Shown: positions 20,154 to 28,723, numbered from the stretch's first letter. The stretch is 64,000 bases of DNA from Bradyrhizobium genosp. SA-3 (GCF_004212635.1 NZ_PSRT01000010.1:1-64000), one strand, 5' to 3'. Numbers and translations are program-made. The notes: generated by a model from the letters alone, not told the origin.

Positions 20154-20182
20154 AAGGGCCCGCGATCTCGCGGGCCCTTTTG
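20154..20182 (+). terminator. Intrinsic terminator after the DUF3597 gene
   Basis: A perfect 12-bp stem, AAGGGCCCGCGA paired with TCGCGGGCCCTT, with a 2-base loop and a following T4 run. It can serve both the plus-strand DUF3597 gene and the convergent acetyltransferase gene. Confidence 0.85.
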
Positions 20183-20185
20183 CGT

Positions 20186-20461
20186 TCAGGCGAGGAGATC
20201 CGCACTTTCCGGATGCCTGTCGAGATAGTCGACGACGAAGCCACAGCCGGCGATCACCTTCTTGCCGTCGCGGCGGATCAAGTCCAGCGCGCCCTTGACC
20301 AGTTCGGACCCGATGCCGCGGCCGCGCAGAGCGCGCGGCGTTTCGGTGTGCGTGATGATCACGGCCGACGGCGTCAGCCGGTAATTGGCGAAGGCGATGT
20401 CGCCGCCGACATCGAGCTCGAAGCGGCTCCTGTCCTTGTTGTCGCGTACCGAAGCCGCCAT
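20186..20461 (-). CDS. GCN5-type N-acetyltransferase, small YjdJ-like
   Basis: 91-residue minimal GNAT domain. The acetyl-CoA loop is ALRGRGIGSELVKGAL, followed by KKVIAGCGFVVDYLDRHPE, the pattern of the small Acetyltransf_CG (YjdJ) group. Substrate unknown. ATG 20461 gives the usual length; the frame is open further upstream without convincing sequence. Confidence 0.88.
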   Translation of the reverse strand: MAASVRDNKDRSRFELDVGGDIAFANYRLTPSAVIITHTETPRALRGRGIGSELVKGALDLIRRDGKKVIAGCGFVVDYLDRHPESADLLA

Positions 20462-20779
20462 GCGGGATCCTTCCGAAGTGCAGATTGCGTCCTGATCTAG
20501 GAGGCTGACCCCGCCCTTGCCAAGGTGAGACCAAGGGAGATTGCCGCAGGGGAGATATCTGCAAACGCGCGTCCTTGCGGCCGCAGTGCAGTATGGAAGT
20601 CTCGCTCTGCGAGCATGATGCAGCGAGTGCAAATAATCCTCGGTATTGCCCTTGCAAGCCCCACGGCGGTTCCCACGTCCTTGAGAGGACATACGCCCGA
20701 ATGCGGCCGGCAGGGTCGCTAGACATTCGGAGTGTCATGATTGCCAGCCGCAGACGTATGCCTCTTGTAGGAGGGTACG
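20462..20779. other. Divergent intergenic region upstream of the SPW-repeat gene
   Basis: 318 bases between the acetyltransferase and SPW genes. GTAGGAGGG just before 20780 is a strong ribosome-binding site. No gene or repeat is supported. Confidence 0.4.
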
Positions 20780-21175
20780 ATGTCGGATTTTGGTTTCTTG
20801 GGTACTCATCGAACATGGGAAGACTGGTGCGGGATGCTGCTCGGCGCGCTGATCGTGGCTTCGCCGTGGTTTCCCATCCAGGATCAGCCGGTCACCGGAC
20901 ACGAAACGATGATCCTGAATGCCGTCGCGGTCGGTCTGGTCGTGTTTGGCATCAGCCAGCTCGAATATGTTGCCTTGCAGCGCTGGCAAGAGGTGACGAC
21001 GATCCTGGTCGGACTTTGGCTCATCGCCTCGCCTTACGTGATCGGCTATTCCGGTGAAGGCTTTCTCCGCATCTACCACACGAGCCTCGGTGCGGTGGTG
21101 GTGCTGCTCGGCATACTGCAGCTGTGGCAGGACTGGGATCTGAATGACCAGGACATGCTCAGGCACGGACAATAG
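20780..21175 (+). CDS. SPW-repeat membrane protein
   Basis: 131-residue membrane protein with four helices and two SPW repeats: WCGMLLGALIVASPWF (about 16-31) and ILVGLWLIASPYVIG (about 75-89). SPW proteins are of unknown function, often next to stress or soil-lifestyle genes. AGGAGGG precedes the ATG and a terminator hairpin follows the stop. Confidence 0.9.
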   Translation: MSDFGFLGTHRTWEDWCGMLLGALIVASPWFPIQDQPVTGHETMILNAVAVGLVVFGISQLEYVALQRWQEVTTILVGLWLIASPYVIGYSGEGFLRIYHTSLGAVVVLLGILQLWQDWDLNDQDMLRHGQ

Positions 21176-21190
21176 GCAGCAGATATCGGC

Positions 21191-21218
21191 AGGCCCGCCG
21201 GCCGCGGGTGGCGGGCCT
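21191..21218 (+). terminator. Hairpin terminator after the SPW gene
   Basis: AGGCCCGCC (21191-21199) pairs with GGCGGGCCT (21210-21218). Only a short GTGTCCTT follows, so the U-tract is weak. Confidence 0.55.
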
Positions 21219-21284
21219 GTGTCCTTAGCTCGTGACGAGATCTGAGTCGTCCGGACGCCGCTCGATCCACGAGGGCAGTTCGGT

Positions 21285-21644
21285 TCAATCGGCTGCTTTA
21301 GCGAGCCTGGAATCTTCGGGCTGCGGCTGCGGGCCGAGGCAACCCTGACAGATGACCAGGGAGCGATTGACCCTGGCGTCCTGCTCGGCGTCGGTGCCGT
21401 CCTGCGCCTGCCACCATTCCTTCGAAGAGGGCTGAAGTCCGCCGTGCGATCGGTCGTGCTCGGATCGGGCTGCGGTGCGCGCAGGTCCGGACGCTGCGTA
21501 CGGCCGGTTGGGATCTTCGCCGGCGCCATCCCAGGCATAGCGCGCGGGCTTGAAGGCGGGATCTGAGGCCAGATGCGCTTGCGGGGCCACGGCACATCCG
21601 GCAAGCGCCAGCGTAAGCAGGAGGACGGCGGGCGCTTTGACCAT
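21285..21644 (-). CDS. Small putative lipoprotein
   Basis: 119-residue protein with a lipoprotein signal (MVKAPAVLLLTLALAGCAVAP; lipobox LALAGC, Cys19). The mature part is hydrophilic with two further Cys (VICQGCLG). No family was recognised. ATG 21644 yields the correct signal sequence. Confidence 0.7.
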   Translation of the reverse strand: MVKAPAVLLLTLALAGCAVAPQAHLASDPAFKPARYAWDGAGEDPNRPYAASGPARTAARSEHDRSHGGLQPSSKEWWQAQDGTDAEQDARVNRSLVICQGCLGPQPQPEDSRLAKAAD

Positions 21645-21897
21645 GATGTGACACTCTGAACGCAAGAACTGAGCGAGGTTGCTCCGATCATGTTTAAAAT
21701 TCCCTGAACTATTGCACCCGCGCCGGCGAGCGTATGCGCCAGCTGATCCTGCTCGCTCTCTTCGCCTCCGCCGCGCGCCGTGCAGCCCTACGGGGAGCCG
21801 TGCATCCGGCGGCCTTGCGAGGGCACTGGCGATGGCGATAAATGGGCTGCAATGAGCGGGCAGCTAACGTGCCGTCCGCCGTCGAAGAGGAAACCCG

Positions 21898-23505
21898 ATG
21901 CAGCCCCTGCGCATGTCCCGCCGCGTCATGAATCTCGCTTACATGCTGACCCAGAATGCGCGGCGGCATGGATCGCGAGCTGGCTTTGTCTGGGGTGACA
22001 AGTCCTGGACCTGGCGCGAGATCGATGCGCAGGTCTCGGCGCTGGCGGCGGCGCTCGCCGCGCGCGGCATTGCGAAGGGCGACCGCATCCTCGTCCATTC
22101 CAAGAATGGCGACGAGATGTTCTTTTCGATGTTCGCCGCGTTCCGGCTCGGCGCGGTCTGGGTCCCCACCAATTTCCGCCTGATGCCGGATGAGGTGAGC
22201 TATCTCGCGCAGGCCTCCGGTGCGAAAGCGTTTCTGTGCCATATCGAGTTTCCCGAGCACGCTGCGGCCGTGAGCGGCGGCGCGCTGGAATTCACTTGGA
22301 GCATCGACGGCAAGGCTTCGTTCGGCGAGCGCTCGGTGGCCGACGCGATCGCCTCGCAAGCCGGCGCTGCCGTGGAGAACGTCGCCGTCGAGCACGACGA
22401 TCCCTGCTGGTTCTTCTTCACCTCCGGCACCACCGGCCGCTCCAAGGCGGCCGTGCTGACCCACGGCCAGATGGGATTCGTCGTCACCAATCATCTCGCC
22501 GATCTGACGCCCGGCACGACGGAGCAGGATGCCTCGCTGGTGGTCGCGCCGCTGTCGCACGGTGCCGGCGTGCATCAGCTGATGCAAACCGCGCGCGGTG
22601 CACGCACCGTGCTGCTGCCGACCGAAAAGTTCGACATCAACGAAGCGTTCCGCCTGATCGAGGCGCATCGCGTCAGCAATCTCTTCACGGTGCCGACCAT
22701 TTTGAAGATGATGGTCGAGCATCCCGCCGCCGACAAATGCGATCATTCCTCGCTGCGCCACGTCATCTATGCCGGCGCGCCGATGTATCGCGAGGACCAG
22801 AAGGCGGCGCTGAAGAAGCTCGGCAAGGTGATCGTGCAGTATTTTGGCCTTGGCGAGGTCACCGGCAACATCACCGTGCTGCCGGCCGCGCTGCACGATC
22901 CCGAGGACGGCCCGCATGCGAGGATCGGCACCTGCGGCTTCGAGCGCACCGGCATGCAGGTCTCGATTCAGGACGACGAAGGCCGCGAGCTTGCGGCCAA
23001 CCAGAGCGGTGAGATCTGCGTGATCGGCCCCGCGGTGTTCGCCGGCTACTACGACAACCCTGAAGCCAATACGAAGGCGTTCCGCAACGGCTGGTTCCGC
23101 ACCGGCGATCTCGGTCACATGGACGAGGAGGGCTTTGTCTACATCACGGGACGGGCCTCCGACATGTACATCTCCGGCGGCTCCAACATCTATCCGCGCG
23201 AGATCGAGGAGAAGATCTTGACGCATCCGGCCGTCGGCGAGGTTGCCGTGCTCGGCGTGCCCGATGCGACCTGGGGTGAGGTCGGCGTTGCCGTCTGCGT
23301 CGCGCGCGAGGGCGCGAAGCCGGTGAGTGAAGCGGAGATGGCGGCGTTCCTCGCGCCGAAGGTGCCGCGCTACAAGATGCCGAAGCGCTTCTTCTTCTGG
23401 GAGGCGCTGCCGAAATCCGGCTACGGCAAGGTGCCGAAGCGCATGGTGCGTGATGAGCTCGAGGCGCGAGGCCTGCTCGATCTCGACAAGACGAAGGCAG
23501 GCTGA
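21898..23505 (+). CDS. Acyl-CoA synthetase (AMP-binding)
   Basis: 535-residue ANL-superfamily enzyme that would activate a carboxylic acid to its CoA thioester through an acyl-adenylate. Motifs in order: FFFTSGTTGRSKAAVLTH (P-loop-like A3), YFGLGEVTGNI (A5), GWFRTGDLGHMDEEGFVYITGR (A7-A8 region) and the C-terminal Lys in LPKSGYGKVPKRMV (A10). Substrate chain length cannot be read from sequence. GAGGAAA precedes ATG 21898. It is followed after 9 bases by the PPC-domain gene, suggesting a joint function. Confidence 0.95.
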   Translation: MQPLRMSRRVMNLAYMLTQNARRHGSRAGFVWGDKSWTWREIDAQVSALAAALAARGIAKGDRILVHSKNGDEMFFSMFAAFRLGAVWVPTNFRLMPDEVSYLAQASGAKAFLCHIEFPEHAAAVSGGALEFTWSIDGKASFGERSVADAIASQAGAAVENVAVEHDDPCWFFFTSGTTGRSKAAVLTHGQMGFVVTNHLADLTPGTTEQDASLVVAPLSHGAGVHQLMQTARGARTVLLPTEKFDINEAFRLIEAHRVSNLFTVPTILKMMVEHPAADKCDHSSLRHVIYAGAPMYREDQKAALKKLGKVIVQYFGLGEVTGNITVLPAALHDPEDGPHARIGTCGFERTGMQVSIQDDEGRELAANQSGEICVIGPAVFAGYYDNPEANTKAFRNGWFRTGDLGHMDEEGFVYITGRASDMYISGGSNIYPREIEEKILTHPAVGEVAVLGVPDATWGEVGVAVCVAREGAKPVSEAEMAAFLAPKVPRYKMPKRFFFWEALPKSGYGKVPKRMVRDELEARGLLDLDKTKAG

Positions 23506-23514
23506 GCGGGCGTC

Positions 23515-24375
23515 ATGCGCAGCATCAAGCAGCCGGGCGCACCTAGCGCAGAACGCATCCAATGGGTGGAGGCGAGGGGACGCGCCTTCGCGTTCACGCT
23601 TGAAGCCGGTCTGCCCTTGCTGGAAGCCGCGCGCCGCGGTTTTGCCGCGGAGGGTTTTGCCGGCGGCGTGCTCAATTTTGGCACCGGCGCGCTTGGGCCG
23701 TTCGCCTACGTGATGCCGGCGCTGTCGAAGACTGGCGAGAACGCTGCGTTCTACAGCGATACGTTCCGGCCCAAGGGCGTGACGCGCACGAAGCTCGGCA
23801 GCATGACGCTGGGCATGCGCGACGGCGCGCCGTTCTTTCATTGCCATGGGCTCTGGACCGAGGCCGATGGCCGCGCCGGCGGCGGCCACATGCTGCCGGA
23901 CGAGACTGTTGTCGCTGAACCGTTCGAGGTGGAAGCCTTCGGTCTCGATGGTGCGATGTTCACGGCCGAGCCTGATCCGGAGACGAATTTCAAGCTGTTC
24001 GGGCCTGTGGCGGCTGCGAGCGCCGGTGCGCAGGCCACGGGCCGCGCGTTTGCGATGCGGTTGCGGCCGAACCAGGACTTTGCGGGTTGCCTCGAAGCAT
24101 TCTGTCGCGCGCACGGCATTGCCAGCGCCAAGATTCATGGCGGCGTCGGCTCGACCATCGGAGCGCGCTTCACCCATGGCGGCGTGACCGAGCCGTTTGC
24201 CACTGAGCTGGCAATAACGTGCGGCGCGATCGAGGCCGGTCCGTCCGGCGCGCTCGAAGCCGCACTCGACGTCGCCCTGATCGACTACACCGGCGGCCTC
24301 GCCGAGGGTCGCCTGATCCGCGGCGACAATCCCGTGCTGATGACCATGGAGTTGGTGCTGGAGCCCATGGGCTAA
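23515..24375 (+). CDS. Tandem PPC (DUF296)-domain protein
   Basis: 286-residue protein apparently built from two PPC/DUF296 domains. The first has FHCHGLWTEADGRAGGGHMLP, close to the family's His-rich metal signature (H..L....G...GGHL); the second half repeats the opening pattern (GRAFAMRLRPNQDFAGCLEAFC) and the glycine turn GGVGSTIGARFTHGG but lacks the full His signature. Single PPC domains occur as plant AT-hook partners and bacterial proteins of unknown function. Placement 9 bases after an acyl-CoA synthetase suggests a role in that pathway. Confidence 0.85.
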   Translation: MRSIKQPGAPSAERIQWVEARGRAFAFTLEAGLPLLEAARRGFAAEGFAGGVLNFGTGALGPFAYVMPALSKTGENAAFYSDTFRPKGVTRTKLGSMTLGMRDGAPFFHCHGLWTEADGRAGGGHMLPDETVVAEPFEVEAFGLDGAMFTAEPDPETNFKLFGPVAAASAGAQATGRAFAMRLRPNQDFAGCLEAFCRAHGIASAKIHGGVGSTIGARFTHGGVTEPFATELAITCGAIEAGPSGALEAALDVALIDYTGGLAEGRLIRGDNPVLMTMELVLEPMG

Positions 24376-24492
24376 TCCTTGGACAAAGGCACGACCGGGG
24401 CTTGCGACCTTCCGCAGATGCCACTTTCATGCAGTTTGTGTTCCTGATATGTTCCTATGAAGATTTCGGCGGGGACGGAGCGGGGCAGGAGC

Positions 24493-25290
24493 ATGAGCCG
24501 GACACGACGGCGACAGACCACACTGCGTGCGCCCTATCTCAGGCGCGTATGGCTCGATCGCTCGCGGGTCGAGGACTGGGAGGCTTATCCGTTCTGCCTT
24601 CCCGTCTTCAGGGATGAGTTCGATCACAGCTTCGAGTCCGCGGTCACGATCATCGTCGGCGAGAACGGAACCGGGAAGTCGACCATCCTCGAAGGCATCG
24701 CGGGAATGGCCGGCTTTGCCAGCACCGGCGGCCGCAAGGGCTTTCAGGAGATCGACGGCGGCGGCATCGAAATCACCGGCGAGGAACTGTCGTCTGCCTT
24801 GCGGGCCGCGTGGGTCCCGAAGGTGACCGACGGCTGGTTCTTCCGGGCGGAGACATTCTTTTCGGTTGCGCGCTATCTCGACCGCTCGGCCGTGAGCGCC
24901 GCGCAAGCCATGGAGGGCGTGTTTGGTGCAAGCGTTCAGGAGGCGCCGGACTATCTCTCCTTTTCCCATGGCGAGGGCTTTCTGGTCTTCTTCGAGGAGC
25001 GCTGCCAGAAGCAGGGCATCTACATCTTCGACGAGCCGGAATCGGCGCTGTCGCCGGCGCGGCAAATGGACTTCCTCAAGCTCCTGCATCGCATGGATCT
25101 CTCCGGCAATTGCCAGGTGATCATGGCAACCCATGCGCCTCTGCTGATGGCCTATCCGAATGCACAACTGCTGCGGCTCGGGAAATATGGACTTGAGCCG
25201 GTGACCGTGGAGCAGACCGATCATTACCGGGTGATGCGTGAATTCTGCGACGACCCGCGCGGGTTCGTGGAGGCGACGCTGGGGGAATAA
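24493..25290 (+). CDS. AAA-family ATP-binding protein
   Basis: 265-residue ABC-like ATPase related to predicted ATPases of the AAA_15/AAA_21 type. Walker A is VGENGTGKSTIL, the signature-like region SFSHGEGF, Walker B IYIFDEPESALSPARQ, and the switch His lies in MATHAPLLM. There is no membrane or nuclease domain. ATG 24493 has AGGAGC upstream; an in-frame ATG at 24457 would add 12 residues. It stands alone, so a link to a defence or transport system is not supported. Confidence 0.88.
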   Translation: MSRTRRRQTTLRAPYLRRVWLDRSRVEDWEAYPFCLPVFRDEFDHSFESAVTIIVGENGTGKSTILEGIAGMAGFASTGGRKGFQEIDGGGIEITGEELSSALRAAWVPKVTDGWFFRAETFFSVARYLDRSAVSAAQAMEGVFGASVQEAPDYLSFSHGEGFLVFFEERCQKQGIYIFDEPESALSPARQMDFLKLLHRMDLSGNCQVIMATHAPLLMAYPNAQLLRLGKYGLEPVTVEQTDHYRVMREFCDDPRGFVEATLGE

Positions 25291-25322
25291 TTGACGGCAA
25301 TCGCCACACTCGCTCTCGCCAT

Positions 25323-25403
25323 CGTCATTGCGAGCGAAGCGAAGGCAATCCAGAGTCTTTCCACGGTGGCAGACTGGATTGCTTCGCGGCGCTCGTAATG
25401 ACG
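25323..25403. repeat. Extragenic palindrome, family A copy 1
   Basis: Outer arms CGTCATTGCGAGCG and CGCTCGTAATGACG, inner arms GGCAATCCAG and CTGGATTGCTT, around CTTTCCACGGTG. A longer copy of the same family is at 56131-56253. Confidence 0.9.
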
Positions 25404-25430
25404 GAGTGGAAGGCAACAGCGCACCTACTC

Positions 25431-25567
25431 TCGTGTCCCGGACAAGCTGCAACGCGTGAGCGTTGCGGCGCAGAGCCGGGACCCCGGAGGCCGCGCGGTG
25501 CGCTGCTGCATGGGCCCCGGCTCTGCAGCGCACGCCGAAGAGGCGCTGCGCTGCGTCCGGGGCACGA
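25431..25567. repeat. Extragenic palindrome, family E
   Basis: Outer arms TCGTGTCCCGGAC (25431-25443) and GTCCGGGGCACGA (25555-25567) differ at one position. Inner arms GCAGAGCCGGG and CCCCGGCTCTGC give a large cruciform-capable structure. No second copy was found in this window. Confidence 0.8.
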
Positions 25568-25579
25568 CAGCGGAATTCA

Positions 25580-26230
25580 TCTGTTCGAATCTAAATCGCA
25601 CACACGGTTTCCCGTTCTCGCGGCACATCTGCCCGAGCTTTGCGCTGGTCGTCGCCCTCGAAGATGCCGAGGGCGCAGGGAAGGCCGGGCGCCGGCTGGC
25701 ACCCGCGGTCCGCTGTGCGCAAATGCGCTGGAAACAAATGCACAGCGGCATACAGGGCAGCCTGGACATCCCGGCCTTCCCTGCGCAGTGGTTTTACGGC
25801 TTATGTCGTGATCTCCCCGGGGAGCGATGCACTATTGCCCCCGTCGCCTTGCGGATGGCTGATGTTGCGCGCCCGGTCGGGCCGCATGCATCACCGCAAC
25901 ACTTGGCGCACAGACCCCGGGCGCCAGGACCACACGATCTTGCCGTACGCAGGCTGCACCCGTCGTGTGCGCGTGGCGTTCGCTCACGGAGTGACCCGCC
26001 CTGCAAACCACCTGCGCGCGGTGCTGCCCGCGTCCACCACATCCCATCCCGCGTTCGTGACGATCGCGATCCGCCCCTCGGCCCGGGTTGGGGTAGGCGA
26101 AACATGCGACAATTCCGAATTCGAGTAAAGCGATCTGGACGCATTGACCCTGGCCTCGTGTGTTTTGCCCGTCGGGCAACGCAAGGGATGGTTTGGATAC
26201 GGGCACCGCCCCTTGCCACAGCCGTGCCAC
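25580..26230. repeat. Probable dispersed non-coding repeat, decayed
   Basis: This 650-base stretch fills the rest of the gap before the SRPBCC gene. Plus-strand frames translate to phrases (PAFPAQWF, GPHDLAVR, VHHIPSRVRDDRDPP) that I recall in many short spurious Bradyrhizobium hypothetical proteins, pointing to a genome-wide dispersed sequence and not a gene. The frames are arginine-rich and lack a credible start or ribosome-binding site. It contains TTTTGCCCGTCGGGCAA near 26162. No transposase or terminal repeats were found. The family assignment rests on memory. Confidence 0.5.
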
Positions 26231-26315
26231 GAACAGGTCTCCCCATGGTCCAAATATGCGCTACGATGACCTCAGCGCGCCTCAAGTCGCGCAGATTGAT
26301 GAATGAGGAAACGGT

Positions 26316-26879
26316 ATGAGGATGACGATGGGAACGGCGATCGCCGGGGTGGCGGCGCTGGCGGTGGTGGGGATGGCTCTGACGGCGGCTTTTGAGCCGG
26401 TCTGGGCCCATGGGCCGACCCGGCAGAAGGTGCGGGAATCGATCGAGATCAGCGCGCCGCCGGCCAAGGTCTGGGCTGCGATCGGCAATTTCCAGGACAT
26501 GAGCTGGCTCCCGCCCGTCACCAAGACCGAGGGCCAGAAGGGCAACGAGATCGGCGCGACGCGGACGCTGACCCTGACGGGCGGACCGACGGTCGAGGAG
26601 GAGCTCTACAAATACGAGCCCGAGATGCAGAGCTATTCGTACCGGATCACCAAGGTCGACGTGAAGGTGCTGCCAGTGACCAATTATTCCTCGACCTTGA
26701 CGGTGTCGCCCGCGCCTGATGGCAACGCGAAGCTGGAATGGGCCGGCGCGTTCTATCGTGGCTATCCCAACAATGATCCGCCGCCGGAGCTGAGCGATGA
26801 GGCCGCGGTGAAGGCGGTGAGCGGGCTATACAAGGCTGGGCTCGAGGCGCTCAAGAAGAAGATCGAGAGCGGTAGCTGA
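26316..26879 (+). CDS. Exported SRPBCC protein, MxaD-like
   Basis: 187-residue periplasmic protein. A signal peptide (AGVAALAVVGMALTAAFEPVWA) is followed by an SRPBCC/START-type domain (VRESIEISAPPAKVWAAIGN, WLPPVTKTEG, GATRTLTLTGG). MxaD, a homologue in methylotrophs, assists methanol dehydrogenase. GAGGAAA precedes ATG 26316. The gene is 2 bases upstream of a beta-propeller gene, a pairing seen with PQQ-dependent dehydrogenases, though no dehydrogenase or cytochrome gene is present here. Confidence 0.85.
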   Translation: MRMTMGTAIAGVAALAVVGMALTAAFEPVWAHGPTRQKVRESIEISAPPAKVWAAIGNFQDMSWLPPVTKTEGQKGNEIGATRTLTLTGGPTVEEELYKYEPEMQSYSYRITKVDVKVLPVTNYSSTLTVSPAPDGNAKLEWAGAFYRGYPNNDPPPELSDEAAVKAVSGLYKAGLEALKKKIESGS

Positions 26880-26881
26880 TC

Positions 26882-27850
26882 GTGCGAGCGCTGGTCCTGG
26901 CGGCCTTGGCCGCCAGCCTTTGCGGTGCAAGTCTCGGTATAGCGGGGCCTGGCAGCGCGTCTGCCGAAGAGGCGTTCGTCACCAACCAGCTCAGTGACGA
27001 TCTGATGGTCGTGGACCTCGCCACTTCGCGCAGCGTTGCGACCATCCCGATCGGCGGCAAGCCGGCGGGCGTCGCCGTCAGCGCGGACGGGCGCTTTGCC
27101 TATGTGACGAGCCCCGATGCGAAGGCAGTGACTGTGGTGGACGCGGCCGCGCGGCAGGTTGCGGGGCGGATCGAGGTCGGCGGCGGGCCGCTCGGCATAG
27201 CCGTGGCGCCCGACGGCCGCACCGTCTATGTCGCGGATTGGTATGCGGCGGCGGTGCGGGTGATCGATACGGCCTCGCGCAGCGTTACGGCCGGCATCGC
27301 CGTCGGCGCCTCGCCATCGGGCCTTGCGGTGACGCCGGACGGCAAACTGCTGCTTTCGGCGGACCGCGACGACGACAGCGTCTCGGTGGTGGACACCGCA
27401 ACGCGCCAGCGCAAGGCAATCGTCAAGGTCGGCACCCGTCCGTTCGGCGTCACCATCGACGCTGACGGCAAGCGCGCCTACACCGCCAATGTCGGCTCCG
27501 ACGATGTCTCCGTGATCGACATCGCCGAAGGCCGCGAGATCGGCCGCGTGCCGGTCGGGATGCGGCCCTACGCGGTAGCGTTGACGCAGGGGCGCGGCTT
27601 CGTCACCGACCAGTATGGCGGCACCGTCAGCGTGTTCGACCTGGCGAGCTTGAGGCCGATCAAGCGCATCAATGTCGGCGATTATCCCGAAGGCATCAAT
27701 GCAACCGCCGACGGCAAGCGCATCATCGTCGCGTGCTGGGAGAGCAATGTGCTCGATATCATCGATGCGGCTGAGCTGAAAGTGATCGGCGAGGTCAAGA
27801 CCGGCGACGGCCCACGGGCGTTCGGGGCGTTCTTGCGGAGGACGGAGTAG
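26882..27850 (+). CDS. Periplasmic YVTN/YncE-type beta-propeller protein
   Basis: 322-residue exported protein made of about seven repeats of roughly 42 residues, each containing a variant of GxxPxGVAVSADGRFAYVT followed by VVDxATR. A signal peptide ending near ASA-EEAF is present. It starts at GTG 26882. YVTN propellers are protein-interaction scaffolds; relatives are linked to PQQ-dependent alcohol catabolism. It is probably co-transcribed with the SRPBCC gene. Confidence 0.88.
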   Translation: MRALVLAALAASLCGASLGIAGPGSASAEEAFVTNQLSDDLMVVDLATSRSVATIPIGGKPAGVAVSADGRFAYVTSPDAKAVTVVDAAARQVAGRIEVGGGPLGIAVAPDGRTVYVADWYAAAVRVIDTASRSVTAGIAVGASPSGLAVTPDGKLLLSADRDDDSVSVVDTATRQRKAIVKVGTRPFGVTIDADGKRAYTANVGSDDVSVIDIAEGREIGRVPVGMRPYAVALTQGRGFVTDQYGGTVSVFDLASLRPIKRINVGDYPEGINATADGKRIIVACWESNVLDIIDAAELKVIGEVKTGDGPRAFGAFLRRTE

Positions 27851-27856
27851 GGATTG

Positions 27857-27991
27857 CGTAGGGTGGGTTAGCCGGACCACGCGCGAGATGTCTCAACGAG
27901 TCGCAGTGGAAGGCGTAACCCACCAAGCCGCGAGCAACGGAGGATCGGAAGACGCACAGCGGTGGGTTACGCTTCGCTAACCCACCCTACG
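27857..27991. repeat. Extragenic palindrome, family B copy 1
   Basis: Perfect 16-bp outer arms CGTAGGGTGGGTTAGC (27857-27872) and GCTAACCCACCCTACG (27976-27991), plus perfect 12-bp inner arms GCGTAACCCACC (27913-27924) and GGTGGGTTACGC (27961-27972). The right end overlaps the last codons of the HAD gene. Confidence 0.9.
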
Positions 27992-28626
27992 ATTCCGCGA
28001 TCTCGGCACAACACATCCGCAATCTCGTCCATCCGTTCGAACGTGCAATCCGGCTTCAGCGCCCGCAGCGCCGCCGGTGCCGCATAGCCCCAGCACACCG
28101 CGCCGCAGGCAATGCCCACGGCGCGCGCCGCCTCGATGTCACGGACCTCATCGCCGATCGCGATGACCTGGCTCGGCTCGACGCCGGCACGCCGGACAAC
28201 CCGGCGGAATTTCGCGGGCTTGCCGAACAGCGAGGCCGCACAGTCGAAATGCGAAAACAGCGCCGCGGCCTCGCCAAGCTTCTCGCGCGCATTGGCTTCG
28301 CTGTCGGACGTGACCAGTGCGAGCTGCACGCCGTTCTCGGCGAGCATCCGCAGCATCGTCTCGACGCCCGCGAACAGCGAAATCTCGCTAGCTGCCTCCG
28401 CCTTCAACCGCCGCGCATGCCGCGCGATCGCCGGCAGTTTCCACAAGGGCACCTCGAGCCGGGAGAGGATCTCGCGGCTCGACGCATGCCGCAGCTCTTC
28501 GATGTCCTCATTCGCGACGCGGCGAAAGCCGAAGCGGTCGGCGACGTCGTTGATAGTGCGTAGGAACCACGGGAAGCTGTCGGCCAGCGTGCCGTCGAGG
28601 TCGAAGATGGCGAGGGAGTAGGGCAT
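27967..28626 (-). CDS. HAD-superfamily hydrolase
   Basis: 219-residue haloacid-dehalogenase-like phosphatase of the phosphoglycolate-phosphatase type. Motif I FDLDGTLADS (nucleophile Asp9), motif II LVTSDSE, Lys in KPAKFRRVV, and motif III IGDEVRDIEAARAVG are intact, with a helical cap at about residues 18-85. The last residues (IVGWVSEA) and the stop codon are encoded by the family B palindrome, so the native C-terminus was probably shorter or different. Substrate unknown. Confidence 0.92.
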   Translation of the reverse strand: MPYSLAIFDLDGTLADSFPWFLRTINDVADRFGFRRVANEDIEELRHASSREILSRLEVPLWKLPAIARHARRLKAEAASEISLFAGVETMLRMLAENGVQLALVTSDSEANAREKLGEAAALFSHFDCAASLFGKPAKFRRVVRRAGVEPSQVIAIGDEVRDIEAARAVGIACGAVCWGYAAPAALRALKPDCTFERMDEIADVLCRDRGIVGWVSEA

Positions 28627-28723
28627 GGAGGTGGAGGCGCCGAGCGGATCGTGCGTCAGGCCCGCGGCGACGCGCTGACAGATATCATTTGAGGTGCTAT
28701 ATTGACGTTCCTAGAGGTGACAG

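Noticed and set aside
21709-24177. A very long open frame (about 820 codons) on the minus strand
   Set aside because: It lies opposite the acyl-CoA synthetase and PPC genes, is Arg/His/Ala-rich as expected of a shadow frame in GC-rich DNA, and has no recognisable domain.
25583-25593. GTTCGAATC resembling a tRNA T-loop
   Set aside because: No matching acceptor, D-arm or anticodon stem around it.
25456-26319. 287-codon plus-strand frame in the gap before the SRPBCC gene
   Set aside because: Covers palindromes and the dispersed repeat, Arg/Pro-rich, no ribosome-binding site.
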